64,000 nucleotides of DNA from HK1 sp965202875 (GTDB lineage: Bacteria; Pseudomonadota; Gammaproteobacteria; HK1): NCBI GenBank assembly GCA_965202875.1, contig OZ241870.1, positions 4,774,001-4,838,000 on the forward strand. Direction: 5' to 3'. The notes below the pieces were generated by a model. That model was not told where the DNA came from. It did not search any database and saw only the letters and a program-made list of their open reading frames with translations. Position 1 is the first letter of the stretch. The number at the start of each line of letters is the position of its first letter. Both the position numbers and the translations under genes were made by a program. Shown here piece after piece: positions 17,813 through 26,676 of the stretch.

Positions 17813-19386
17813 GGCGCCGCCGAACGCACCGCGGTGGGCTTCGTGATGACGATCTACCGCCGTCGGCTGGCGAGCAGCTTCTGCCCTGCGCGCTACCCTG
17901 CGCAAGCATCTCGACGCCATCGCGGAGGATGAACGGGGCCGCCTGGCCGGCTCGGGCCCCCAATCCGATGGCCGTGATGCCGATGCCATCGGCATCGCCG
18001 GGGACGACCGGGGCCGGCTGGCCGGCCGGGACCGGGCCTCCCTGGGAGCGGCGCGTCCCGCCCGCAACCGATGGAGTGCGGGCAGTCGCAGCCGGCGGCC
18101 GGCAGGGTGGAACGCGGGGCTTCGGGAGGGTTGCCGGAATCCGGGAGCGCCGTGGCCGGTCGAGTCGACGAGCGGGGCGGTTCCGATCCGGCTCGGCCGC
18201 CGATGGCTTCGCCACCCGGGTCCACGGTCGAACACGCTCCGTCCGCTCGGGAGGCGGAACGAACCGGGGCGGAACAACCTGGGGCGGAACAGCCCGGTGA
18301 CGGCGACGGACCCGAATACGACTCGGTTCTTGGCGCAACGGGTACGTCGCCGCAGTACGGCCTTCTCGGCCACGCCTCCGGCCGCAGGATCGCACTCGAC
18401 CTGAACCAGACCCATACGATCAGCCTGTTCGGCGTCCAGGGCGGCGGCAAGAGCTACACGCTGGGCAGCATCGTGGAGATGGCCTGTATGCCCGTCGAGG
18501 GGGTCAACACACTCCCGCATCCGCTCGCCGGGGTCATCTTCCACTACAGCTCGACGCTCGACTACCCGCCGGAATTCACGTCGATGGCGGCGCCCAACAC
18601 CAGCGAAGCGGAAGTGGACGCCTTGCGGGCCGACTATGGCGCCACCCCCCGGGCGCTCGATGATCTGGTGATCCTCACCCCCGCGGCAAAGGTCGCAGAA
18701 CGCAGCTCCGAATACCCGGGGGTCGAGGTCCTGCCGATCGCCTTCGCCGCGTCGGAGCTGAAGGCGTCACACTGGAAATTCCTCATGGGAGCGGTGGGCA
18801 GCCAGAGCATGTACATCCGGCAACTTGCGCTCATCATGAAGAAGCTGCGCGGCGAGATCACCCTGGATGCGCTTCGCCAGGGGGTTCGCGACTCCGGGCT
18901 TTCCGAGTATCTGAAGGAACTTGCGTTGCTCCGGCTCCGCTTCGCGGAAGAGTACATCGACGACGCCCGCCGGCTGACGGACGTCCTGCGTCCGGGGCGC
19001 CTCGTGATCGTCGATCTGCGAGACGAGCTCATCGAAAAGGACGAGGCATTGGGGCTCTTCGTGGTTCTTCTCCAGATGTTCGCCGAGACCACCTACCGGG
19101 GCAGGCGGTTCAACAAGCTCGTCGTCTTCGACGAGGCCCACAAGTACATCGGCAGCCCGGACCTCGTTGCGGGACTGGTCGAGGTGGTACGCGAGATGCG
19201 CCACAAGGGCACGAGCATCCTGGTGGCGTCGCAGGACCCGCCGTCCGTGCCGGCCTCGCTGATCGAGCTTTCCACGCAGATCATCCTCCACAAGTTCAAT
19301 TCACCCGCCTGGCTGAAACATATCCAGAAGGCGAACGCCGCGCTCGATGCACTGACCCCCTCGAGGCTCGCCTCCCTCGGGCCGGG
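17813..19386 (+). repeat. Segmental duplication copy 1 (about 1.57 kb; copy 2 at 43881-45496)
   Basis: From GGCGCCGCCGAACGCACCGC to GGGCCGGG the two regions are nearly identical, in the same orientation, 26 kb apart. The segment contains the C-terminal end of the SNF2 helicase reading frame, the linker and most of the HerA-like gene. Differences include a 15-bp repeat number change (3 versus 6 units) and a one-base deletion in copy 2. Confidence 0.92.
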
Positions 19387-19439
19387 CGAGGCTTACGTAT
19401 GGAGCAGCAGGGCCACGGACGACGCATTCACCCGAGGGG

Positions 19440-20670
19440 CAGGGCAAGATCACTAAAAATGTATTGACATCAACAAGTTTTGTGATCTAATGGCGTCTTC
19501 ATCAAAGAGATGGAGATGGCAAGAAATGAACACGACAGCCCCTGCAAGTTTGATCGAGCATTTCTCAAAGCTGGAGGATCCGCGAGTCGATAGAAACAAG
19601 AAGCATGAGTTGATTGATGTCATCGTCCTGTGCGTGTGTGCGGTGGTCAGTGGCGCGGAGGGATGGAGTGACATCGAAGAATTTGGGCGCACGAAGCTGG
19701 AGTGGCTTCGCCGCTATGTTCCGCTGGCCAATGGGGTCCCGGTAGACGACACGATTGCACGAATCATCTCGGCGCTGTCGATGAGGGGTTTTCAGGACTG
19801 CTTCATGAGCTGGATGGAAGATGTTGTGAAGTTGAGTGATGGTGAGATTATTGCAGTGGACGGGAAGACGCAGAGGCGTTCCCACGACCGCAAGCGGGGT
19901 ATGAAGGCGTTGCATATGGTGAGTGCTTGGGCATGTGGCAATGCAGTGGTGCTTGGGCAGGTGAAGACGGAGGAGAAGTCGAACGAGATCACGGCGGTGC
20001 CGGAGTTGCTGGATAAGCTGGAATTGTCGGGGTGTATCGTGACGCTGGATGCGATGGGATGCCAACGAGCGATAGCGAAGCAGATCAAGGAAGGGGGAGG
20101 GGATTACGTGTTGGCGGTGAAGGGGAACCAGAGGCAATTGAGCAGGGAGGTTCGGAGGTATTTTGATGCGGCACGGGAGAAGGATTTCGAGTGTGAGGGG
20201 ATTGAGAACGACGAGACGGCGGAGGATGGTCACGGACGGGTAGAGTCCAGGAGCTATTATTTGTCCACCGACCTGAGTGCGTTGTCATGTGTGAAGAAGT
20301 GGGATGGGTTGAGAGCGGTCGGGATGGTGGAGTCGGAGCGCTGGAATGATGGGCGTGTGAGTATTGAGCAACGGTACTACATTACGTCGCTGGAAGATGT
20401 GGAGACATTTGGGCGAGCGGTGCGTTCACACTGGGGAATCGAGAATGAGCTGCACTGGAGATTGGACGTGACGTTTCGGGAAGACGAGAGTCGGATTCGT
20501 CGGGGTAATGCACCGCACAATATGGGAGTGATTCGGCATGTGGCGGTCAATCTTCTGAAGCGTGAGTCGACGAAGATCAGCGTCAGGAAGAAGCGTATCC
20601 GGGCGGCATTGAACGATGGCTTCCGAGATAAGGTATTGATGGGACAGTGATTTTATATGCGGTTGCCCTG
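19440..20670 (+). mobile_element. ISAs1-family insertion sequence, complete
   Basis: The ends are CAGGGCAA and TTGCCCTG. A perfect 10-bp target duplication ACCCGAGGGG lies at 19430-19439 and 20671-20680. Length is 1231 bp and the transposase frame is intact. This is the best-preserved IS in the window and probably a recent arrival. Its codon use is AT-richer than the neighbours. Confidence 0.93.
19526..20650 (+). CDS. ISAs1-family DDE transposase
   Basis: The 374-residue protein begins MNTTAPASLIEHFSKLEDPR (ATG 19526, after GGAGATGGCAAGAA; a longer start at 19490 is possible). It has ELIDVIVLCVCAVVSGAEGW, EIIAVDGKTQRRSHDRKRG (first Asp), GCIVTLDAMGCQRAIAKQI (second Asp), YVLAVKGNQ, and RSHWGIENELHWRLDVTF (catalytic Glu), all in the family order. 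Full length, no frameshift, so likely active. It disrupts the HerA-like gene. Confidence 0.95.
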   Translation: MNTTAPASLIEHFSKLEDPRVDRNKKHELIDVIVLCVCAVVSGAEGWSDIEEFGRTKLEWLRRYVPLANGVPVDDTIARIISALSMRGFQDCFMSWMEDVVKLSDGEIIAVDGKTQRRSHDRKRGMKALHMVSAWACGNAVVLGQVKTEEKSNEITAVPELLDKLELSGCIVTLDAMGCQRAIAKQIKEGGGDYVLAVKGNQRQLSREVRRYFDAAREKDFECEGIENDETAEDGHGRVESRSYYLSTDLSALSCVKKWDGLRAVGMVESERWNDGRVSIEQRYYITSLEDVETFGRAVRSHWGIENELHWRLDVTFREDESRIRRGNAPHNMGVIRHVAVNLLKRESTKISVRKKRIRAALNDGFRDKVLMGQ

Positions 20671-20820
20671 ACCCGAGGGGCGGTCAAGATCCGCTGCCGT
20701 CCCCGTATCACGCGGCACGGCGGCGGAACGAAGACGGCGGTCGGTCCTTCGGGTGGGTAGACGTCGAGGGCGTGCTGATGTGCCGTAAGGAACGCCGATG
20801 AGTCGGGGTACCGGCTCTCT

Positions 20821-22200
20821 TCAATAATGGGTACGGTTGAGGAGATCGGGGGCGTCTTGTCGGGGGATATGTCCGTTGTTGACCAGCAGGGTCCGGATCG
20901 TCATCGGCGAGACTTGGTAGTGTCGGGCGATGCCCTCCTGCCTTTCGTCGGAAGTGTCGCCGCCGAGCATGTCGTCTACCTCTTCGAATGGGCTCAACAG
21001 CTCTGCCGCGAAGGTCCGTTGCGCCTTTTGCCGGTAACTGTACGCCCGCGTTGCAGGGAACAGCCGGCGAGAGCCGCCGAACAATCGGTCGCCGATCAAC
21101 CGGGCGAGTTCGAAACGGCGCCCCGTCTCCCATTTGGCCCGGAGCGCGATGCGCGTTCCTTCGCCGTTGCGATCGAGGGCGAAGGCCAATTCGTCGGAAC
21201 GTTTCGCATGATCTGAAATCATACCGGCGGTCGTTCCGGCAAGCTCGGCAAGACGGGCATTGGCGATCGGCCCCGTACTCAATCTCTCTTGATGGCGAAC
21301 CGCGCCGGCGGCGGCCTTGCCCACGCGCCAAGCCTCGACTTCTCCCCATACCGGAAGACCCGCCCCGGAATCCAACCGAACCGCATCGGCGGGCTTCGCA
21401 TCGAAACCCTGCCGCTTCGCAATCTCCTCGATCCGTTTCGCGGACGGCATGTCGATCGGCCCCTGGGCACGGGGCTCGGTGCCGGCGGCGACTTCTTCCA
21501 ACGCATCTTCGCCGAGAGCGGCAGCATCCGCGAGATGACGTTCGATCTCCTCTGCGTTTGTCTCGTCCGGGTCTCGACCAAGGCGAGCTTCCAGCCGGCG
21601 GAAGCGCGACACGGCAGGATCTTTTCGCTCGATTCGAAGATCACGCCAAAGGTGGTGGAGGTTGGTATCGTGAAGCCTCGCCTCCTCCAGACGTTCCAGG
21701 ATCTCCGACGCGAAGCAGTCGATTGCCGATTCCAGGTACTTCGCCGGAACGACTGCCGTTGGCCCGCCGAAATAGCGGAACGGGTGAAACGATTCGGTGT
21801 TGCGTTTCGATGACCGTTCCGACGTCAACACGGACCAGCACCCGTCCGACTCGATGGTGACGTTCGGCCAGAAGTAGCCTTCGCCGATCGTCGACATGCG
21901 GTGGGCAAGCGCCCACTCGAGCGTACGATGCGCGGATGTGCGTTGCGGCTCCCATAGCAGACGCCACCAGTTCCAGACCAGCCATTCGGTAAGGTGGTAA
22001 CCGGAGACGAGAGGGCCTTCCCGGTAACTCCCCGCATGCTCGTCGAACCCTTCGGTCAGGCAATGTCCATCCGCCACGACCTTGATCGTGCCGAAGCCCG
22101 CCTTCTCTTCCGCCGATCCCTCGTCGAGCGTTTCGGGATCGAGGGAGAACGCTAGCTCGTTCCGGCTCTCGCGTTCCATTCCGTGATCACCCATCGACAC
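20821..22200 (-). CDS. Large protein with an ImmA/IrrE-like C-terminal part
   Basis: The 459-residue protein has an N-terminal half (residues 1-150) rich in tryptophan and histidine (YHLTEWLVWNWWRLLWEP, then YFWPNVTIESDGCWSVL) that I do not recognise. The C-terminal half has RRLFPATRAYSYRQKAQRTF followed by AAELLSPFEEVDDMLGGDTS and IARHYQVSPMTIRTLLVNNG. That last block resembles the region after the HExxH helix in ImmA/IrrE peptidases, but no clear HExxH motif is present, so proteolytic activity is doubtful. It overlaps the upstream gene by 49 bases (an internal ATG at about 22179 would reduce this), indicating a two-gene unit. Confidence 0.6.
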   Translation of the reverse strand: MSMGDHGMERESRNELAFSLDPETLDEGSAEEKAGFGTIKVVADGHCLTEGFDEHAGSYREGPLVSGYHLTEWLVWNWWRLLWEPQRTSAHRTLEWALAHRMSTIGEGYFWPNVTIESDGCWSVLTSERSSKRNTESFHPFRYFGGPTAVVPAKYLESAIDCFASEILERLEEARLHDTNLHHLWRDLRIERKDPAVSRFRRLEARLGRDPDETNAEEIERHLADAAALGEDALEEVAAGTEPRAQGPIDMPSAKRIEEIAKRQGFDAKPADAVRLDSGAGLPVWGEVEAWRVGKAAAGAVRHQERLSTGPIANARLAELAGTTAGMISDHAKRSDELAFALDRNGEGTRIALRAKWETGRRFELARLIGDRLFGGSRRLFPATRAYSYRQKAQRTFAAELLSPFEEVDDMLGGDTSDERQEGIARHYQVSPMTIRTLLVNNGHIPRQDAPDLLNRTHY

Positions 22201-22589
22201 AGGTCTCGCTCCCTGCCCGCGTTCAGGGCGTAGCCGTGGTAGCTCCCATCACGCCCCGCCACGGCCTCGTACACCTCGTTGTCCTGGTCTACCGCCCAGA
22301 CGTATTTGGGGAAGCCATTTTTCAGATAGGAGCTCACCATGCCCCGCGACAGCCCTTGCCGAAAGAGCTCCATCGCTTCCCGCTTCTTCACGATTCGCTT
22401 TCCGTCGCAGAGAGATTTGTGCGGGCGCGGATTCGTTGGCGGCGTAAAGCCGTAGTCGCCGGGTTTGCTCTTGTGGTGGGCGCTGCCGACATATCGTGCC
22501 TCTCTGGTGAGACGGCGCAGATATTCCGCGTCAAGCTCGTCCCGCGGGGCGAGCCTCCGTTTGGGATTTTTCCCCTGACGTTGGGGCAT
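22152..22589 (-). CDS. Conserved small protein paired with the ImmA-like gene
   Basis: Taken from the ATG at 22589 (MPQRQGKNPKRRL), the protein has 145 residues; the frame is open back to 22742. It contains a conserved-looking core: LTREARYVGSAHHKSKPGDY, GFTPPTNPRPHKSLCDGKR, KKREAMELFRQGLSRGMVS and FPKYVWAVDQDNEVYEA. Proteins with this core are widespread in bacteria next to ImmA/IrrE-like genes, but I cannot name a function. Conserved His, Asp, Cys and Tyr residues suggest an enzyme or binding module. The pair resembles a toxin-antitoxin or defence unit in layout; that is inference. Confidence 0.6.
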   Translation of the reverse strand: MPQRQGKNPKRRLAPRDELDAEYLRRLTREARYVGSAHHKSKPGDYGFTPPTNPRPHKSLCDGKRIVKKREAMELFRQGLSRGMVSSYLKNGFPKYVWAVDQDNEVYEAVAGRDGSYHGYALNAGRERDLCRWVITEWNARAGTS

Positions 22590-22766
22590 CGGGTCGATGG
22601 CTCCGGGGAAGGACTGGAATCCGGCACATGGATCAACATTGTCGGGAAGTGTGTTCCAGTACAAGGCCGGCGACAACACCCTTCGTCCCTGAATCCGCGC
22701 CAGACCACCGGCGATGTCGTCAAGAGCCCGCTCGACGTTCATTCGTGCCCCGGCGGGAAATGCGGG

Positions 22767-23804
22767 TCAGAGCAGTGGCGATCGAGCCCTGGCTCCGGGC
22801 CGGGCAACGGTGTCCGCGTCCAGCAGGCGCCGGATGATCCGCCGTTGGCCGGCCAGGTAGCCGCGCGGCTCCACCACCACCCGGTCGGCAACGAGCGCGT
22901 GCACCGCCGGGAGCGCGTGGAACGGCACGTTCGGAAACAGGTGGTGCTCGGCGTGATAGGGCATCTGCCACGCGATCGCGTTCACGAACCGGTGGGTCAG
23001 CGTCGTCCGGGTGTTGCGCAGGAGATCCGGGCTCTCGTCGCATCCGACGTGCTCGGCCACCCGGATGATCCTCTGGACGGGCTCGCCGGCGACGCGAGGC
23101 GCAATCCAGGCCGCCACCAGTATCCACAGGAATCCGAAGGACACGGCCAGCGCGAACAGCATCGCATAGAGCAGCACCATGATCCGGGCTTCGAGCACCA
23201 TGAGGCCGCGCCGGCCGGCCGGCACGCAGGTCGCGCTGGCGGGATGCACGAAGCCGCAGGCGTGCTTGATCATCCAGGTGAGGTTGCGCCACCAGAACCA
23301 CAGCCCGGCGCAGTACCAGAGGTATTGGCCGAACGTCGCCGGCTCCGGCAGCACCAGGGAAGGATCCTTGCCGGGCACCTGGGTGAAGCGGTGGTGGCCG
23401 AGGTGGAAGTAGCGGAAGTAGTACGGCGGTACGACGACCAGCGCCGTGATCCACAGCACCGTTTCGTTCAGCGCCCGGCTTCTGAAGGCCGAGCGGTGAG
23501 CGCACTCGTGCAGGGGCGAGAACAGGAAGCCCGTGACCACGGCCTGGAACGCGAACACGGGCCAGAACCACGGCCCGGGGAAGGTCGTCCAGCACAGCCA
23601 CCCGCCGAGGCCGATCAGGGCGTAGTGGCCCAGAAAGTATGCGAGGCCGTGCCCGTTCGTCCGGCGGGACAGCCGCTCCAGCACGGCCCGGTCGAGCAGC
23701 CCGGACGGACGCCGCGAGACCGCGGCGAACGGCGGACGCTCGCCAGGACCCTCGCTCGCGCCCAGGCCGAGCGCGGCGTTGTCGATCAGTTGCTCACCGG
23801 ACAT
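22767..23804 (-). CDS. Membrane fatty acid desaturase
   Basis: The 345-residue protein has the three histidine boxes of acyl-lipid desaturases, SPLHECAHRSAF, YFHLGHHRF and YHAEHHLFP, and four or more hydrophobic helices (GLAYFLGHYALIGLGGWLCW, VLWITALVVVPPYYF). It would introduce a double bond or hydroxyl into an acyl chain using a di-iron centre. The ATG at 23804 follows GGGAGTGG and overlaps the end of the DegT aminotransferase gene by 11 bases, so the two are translationally coupled. A longer frame upstream lacks signals. The coupling suggests a joint role in modifying an amino-lipid or secondary metabolite (inference). Confidence 0.92.
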   Translation of the reverse strand: MSGEQLIDNAALGLGASEGPGERPPFAAVSRRPSGLLDRAVLERLSRRTNGHGLAYFLGHYALIGLGGWLCWTTFPGPWFWPVFAFQAVVTGFLFSPLHECAHRSAFRSRALNETVLWITALVVVPPYYFRYFHLGHHRFTQVPGKDPSLVLPEPATFGQYLWYCAGLWFWWRNLTWMIKHACGFVHPASATCVPAGRRGLMVLEARIMVLLYAMLFALAVSFGFLWILVAAWIAPRVAGEPVQRIIRVAEHVGCDESPDLLRNTRTTLTHRFVNAIAWQMPYHAEHHLFPNVPFHALPAVHALVADRVVVEPRGYLAGQRRIIRRLLDADTVARPGARARSPLL

Positions 23805-25149
23805 GATGTTCCACTCCCGACCTGCGCTCCGGGTCGATTGGCGCATTGCGACTCCCCGCGGGCGCCGACGGTTTCCCCGCGGGTGCCGACGATTCCCGTA
23901 CCCTTGCGGAGTCGCCGGCAAACGCGGTGTGCACGCCTTCTGCGCCACCGCGGATCCCACTCAGGCAGTCGGTGACGATCTCGCCGATCGACCGGCAGTC
24001 CTCGACGCTGAAGGTAAGCGGGATCCTCATGTCGAGCAACGATGCCAGGACGCGGTCGGTCACCGGCAGGGATTGGCGATCGAGGTAACGCCAGGAGTCG
24101 TAGCGGCTGGTATAGGCGGCCGGTTCGGGGTCCCCGAACCACTTGAGCTCGACCCCACGCGCGAGGCACACCTTCACGAGCTGCCGAATGCCGGGTTCGT
24201 GCATCCCGGGAACCAGGAACTGTATGGAGCTGCCGACGAACGCCTCGCGCTCCGGGCGTCGGGGAAGGCGCACGCCGGGCGCGCGGCCCAGGATTGCTTC
24301 GATGGCCCGGTAGCGCGCGTTCCATTCTTCGACGAGCCGGTCCAGATCGGCAAGCTGCGGGCGGAGGATCGCCGCCCTGAGATTGTCCATGCGTCCCGAG
24401 CAGTTCGGGGTGTCGAGGCGGATGCGGTCGAACACGTCGCCGGCCGGAACCGCGCCATGCCTGCCGTACAGCATGTAGGACCCGGACAGTATTGTCGCGC
24501 GCGCCATCAGCTCCTCGTCGTCGGAGGTGATGAATCCACCCTCGCCGGAGTTGACGTGCTTGTAGGTCTGCGTGCTGAAGCAGGCCGCGACCCCGTGGGC
24601 GCCGCTCTTCGTCTCCCCCCACCGCGCCCCCATCGTGTGCGCGCAGTCCTCGATGACCGCGATGCCGAGCGAGTCGGCGGCCTTCATGAGGGCATCCATG
24701 TCGGCGATGTGTCCGCGCATGTGCGAGAGCATCAGCACCCGCGCCTCGCCGGACTCCGCCTTGCGCGCGAGGTCGTCGAGGTCGATGACGAGGTCCTCGG
24801 TGATCTCCACCAGCACCGCCTTGCCCCCCGCCGCCGCGATGGCCCCCGGTACCGGCGACAGCGTGAAGCCGTTGGTCAGCACGGGCTCGCCGGGAGAGAG
24901 GCCGAAGGCGCGCAGCGCGGTTTGCAGCGCATAGCCCCCCGACGTGCAGGCGAGACAGAAACGTGCGCCCATGTACGCCGCGAACTCGTTCTCCAGAAGG
25001 ACGGTCTCCGGCGTCTCGCCGTCGATGACGTTGTACCGATGCAGCCTTCCCGAGCGCATGACCGCGACGGCACGCTCGATGCCCTCCTCGGGTATCGGCG
25101 GTTGCTGCGTGAAGTGTCCGTGGAATCGGCGCGTCATCGTGTTCTCCAT
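23794..25149 (-). CDS. DegT/DnrJ/EryC1-family PLP-dependent aminotransferase
   Basis: The 451-residue protein (ATG 25149; alternative 25137) has TSGGYALQTALRAFG (PLP phosphate site), AVIEDCAHTMGARWGE (Asp and Cys/His near the ring) and STQTYKHVNSGEGGF with the Schiff-base lysine, as in sugar-amine aminotransferases. The C-terminal 60 residues are a proline/alanine/serine-rich extension (SAPAGKPSAPAG) unusual for the family. It is followed with overlap by a desaturase and faces a D-2-hydroxyacid dehydrogenase gene. The substrate is probably a keto-sugar or an oxidised intermediate made by the neighbours; this is not established. Confidence 0.92.
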   Translation of the reverse strand: MENTMTRRFHGHFTQQPPIPEEGIERAVAVMRSGRLHRYNVIDGETPETVLLENEFAAYMGARFCLACTSGGYALQTALRAFGLSPGEPVLTNGFTLSPVPGAIAAAGGKAVLVEITEDLVIDLDDLARKAESGEARVLMLSHMRGHIADMDALMKAADSLGIAVIEDCAHTMGARWGETKSGAHGVAACFSTQTYKHVNSGEGGFITSDDEELMARATILSGSYMLYGRHGAVPAGDVFDRIRLDTPNCSGRMDNLRAAILRPQLADLDRLVEEWNARYRAIEAILGRAPGVRLPRRPEREAFVGSSIQFLVPGMHEPGIRQLVKVCLARGVELKWFGDPEPAAYTSRYDSWRYLDRQSLPVTDRVLASLLDMRIPLTFSVEDCRSIGEIVTDCLSGIRGGAEGVHTAFAGDSARVRESSAPAGKPSAPAGSRNAPIDPERRSGVEHHVR

Positions 25150-25443
25150 CGTTCCCGGGATCGAGGGGCCGGCGCGGCGCCCGGCCTTCCTCCACGGTAT
25201 CGTTCGATCGACAATGCCGCCGTCGGCGGGGTCGGCCTCCGGGGCGCTGCCGGCAGGCGCCGAGCGAGCCGGTGGACACGCTGCCCGAGCCCGTCGCGTC
25301 CGGGGCGCTACGGCCGGCGGCGGCAAGCAGAGCGGGGTGCGGTCGCGCGGGGTGGCGGGGAATGCGGCATATTCCCGTGAGCGACCGGCTGCTCGACCGT
25401 GCGGTCGCGCGGGGTGGCGGGAGGAGTCGTGCCTCGATCCGGA

Positions 25444-26421
25444 ATGCATCTCCACGTCGAGAACCTCGGCCGGCTCGGTCGGGTGTTCGAAGCCGATCGA
25501 AAGCGCGTGCGCGAGGCGTTCGCGCGCCGCCCCGCGCTGCGCGGCAAGGTGCGGACCTCCATCGGCTACGACGGCGACGTGCTCGAGGAGCGCCTGAAGA
25601 CGGCGGACGTGGTCTTCGCGTGGGACGTCCCGCGCCACGACCTCGCGCGGCGTGCGCCGCGCCTCAAGTGGATGCACGCGCACGGGGCCGGCGTGAACCA
25701 CCTGATGCCGCTCGACTGGCTGCCGCCCGGCGCGGCGCTCACCAACAGCCGGGGGATCCACGGCCGCCGCGCCACGGAGTATGCGGCAATGGCCCTCCTC
25801 ATGCTCAACAACCGCGTGCCCGAGATGGTCACCAACCAGCGCAAGGGCCGGTGGCGGCAGTGCTTCAACAGCAACATCGGCGGCAAGACCCTGCTGATCG
25901 TCGGCGTCGGTCACATCGGCGGCGCGGTCGCGAAGTGGGCGAAGGGGATGGACATGCACGTCCTCGGGGTGCGCCGCAGCGGCAGGCGGCATCGCTACGC
26001 CGACGAGATGCACGCCCCGGACCGGCTCGCGGAGCTCCTGCCGCGCGCGGACTTCGTCCTGGTGAGCGCGCCGCATACGGACGAGAGCCACCACCTGATC
26101 GGCGCGAAGGAGCTTGCGCTGCTGAAGAAGGGGGCGGGGCTGGTGAGCTACAGCCGCGCGAGCTGCGTCGATTACGAGGCGCTGATCGCGAAGCTGAAGC
26201 GTGACGAGCTGAGCGCGGTGCTCGACGTGTTCGACCCGGAGCCGCTGCCGTCGCGCTCGCCGCTGTGGAAGGCGCCGAACGTCATCATCACCCCCCACTG
26301 CTCCTCCGACGACGCCGACTACTACACGCCGCGAACCCTGGATCTCGTGCTCGAGAACATCGAGCGCCACCTCGCGGGCAAGCCGCTCAGGAACCGGGTG
26401 CGACCGGAGCTCCAGTACTGA
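25444..26421 (+). CDS. D-isomer-specific 2-hydroxyacid dehydrogenase
   Basis: The 325-residue protein (ATG 25444; a GTG at 25429 is possible) has the family pattern: LKWMHAHGAGVNHLMP, the NAD-binding GKTLLIVGVGHIGGAVAKW, catalytic-site neighbourhood LVSYSRASCVDY where an Arg replaces the usual NxxRG layout, an acidic VFDPEPLP and the catalytic histidine in VIITPHCSSD. It would reduce a 2-keto acid with NAD(P)H. It is divergent from the aminotransferase/desaturase operon with about 290 bases between starts, so a shared promoter region is likely. Confidence 0.9.
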   Translation: MHLHVENLGRLGRVFEADRKRVREAFARRPALRGKVRTSIGYDGDVLEERLKTADVVFAWDVPRHDLARRAPRLKWMHAHGAGVNHLMPLDWLPPGAALTNSRGIHGRRATEYAAMALLMLNNRVPEMVTNQRKGRWRQCFNSNIGGKTLLIVGVGHIGGAVAKWAKGMDMHVLGVRRSGRRHRYADEMHAPDRLAELLPRADFVLVSAPHTDESHHLIGAKELALLKKGAGLVSYSRASCVDYEALIAKLKRDELSAVLDVFDPEPLPSRSPLWKAPNVIITPHCSSDDADYYTPRTLDLVLENIERHLAGKPLRNRVRPELQY

Positions 26422-26676
26422 GCCACCGGTCCCCCGGATCCGGAAGACCGGGTGCAGGTGGTGAACAGCGGGGGCGAGCGATGCCCGCGGATTCGTGCCC
26501 GGGGCACCGTCCGACGGACGCGCCCCCGGGGTATGGAGAATGGACTCGGCGAGCCGTTGCCGGGGCTCGACCCGACGGGCCGAACCGTTCACCCGCACCC
26601 GGATCACCGCGACCGGACGCCGTCCTTTCGCTGGCCGCCGTGCCGTCCTTGCCGGCGGTTCCGCCCGATGCGCCGC

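Larger units (their letters stand above)
18071..20760 (+). pseudogene. HerA/FtsK-like ATPase, interrupted near its 3' end by an ISAs1 element
   Basis: The frame from ATG 18071 (start uncertain; the first 90 residues are low complexity) has Walker A GVQGGGKSYTLGS, Walker B KLVVFDEAHKYIG, a sensor region HKGTSILVASQDPPSVP and IILHKFNSPAWLKHIQ, as in HerA-type hexameric translocases. At codon 457 the ISAs1 element at 19440-20670 interrupts it. Splicing across the 10-bp target repeat restores the frame, which ends RHGGGTKTAVGPSGG at 20760. The insertion removes only about 27 C-terminal residues and adds a few, so a nearly full ATPase could still be made. HerA-like ATPases work with nucleases or helicases in repair and phage defence. 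Confidence 0.8.

Noticed and set aside
23794..26607. A 937-codon open frame on the minus strand
   Set aside because: Only the part below 25149 encodes a recognisable protein (the DegT aminotransferase). The upstream two fifths are the antisense of the D-2-hydroxyacid dehydrogenase and arise from high GC.
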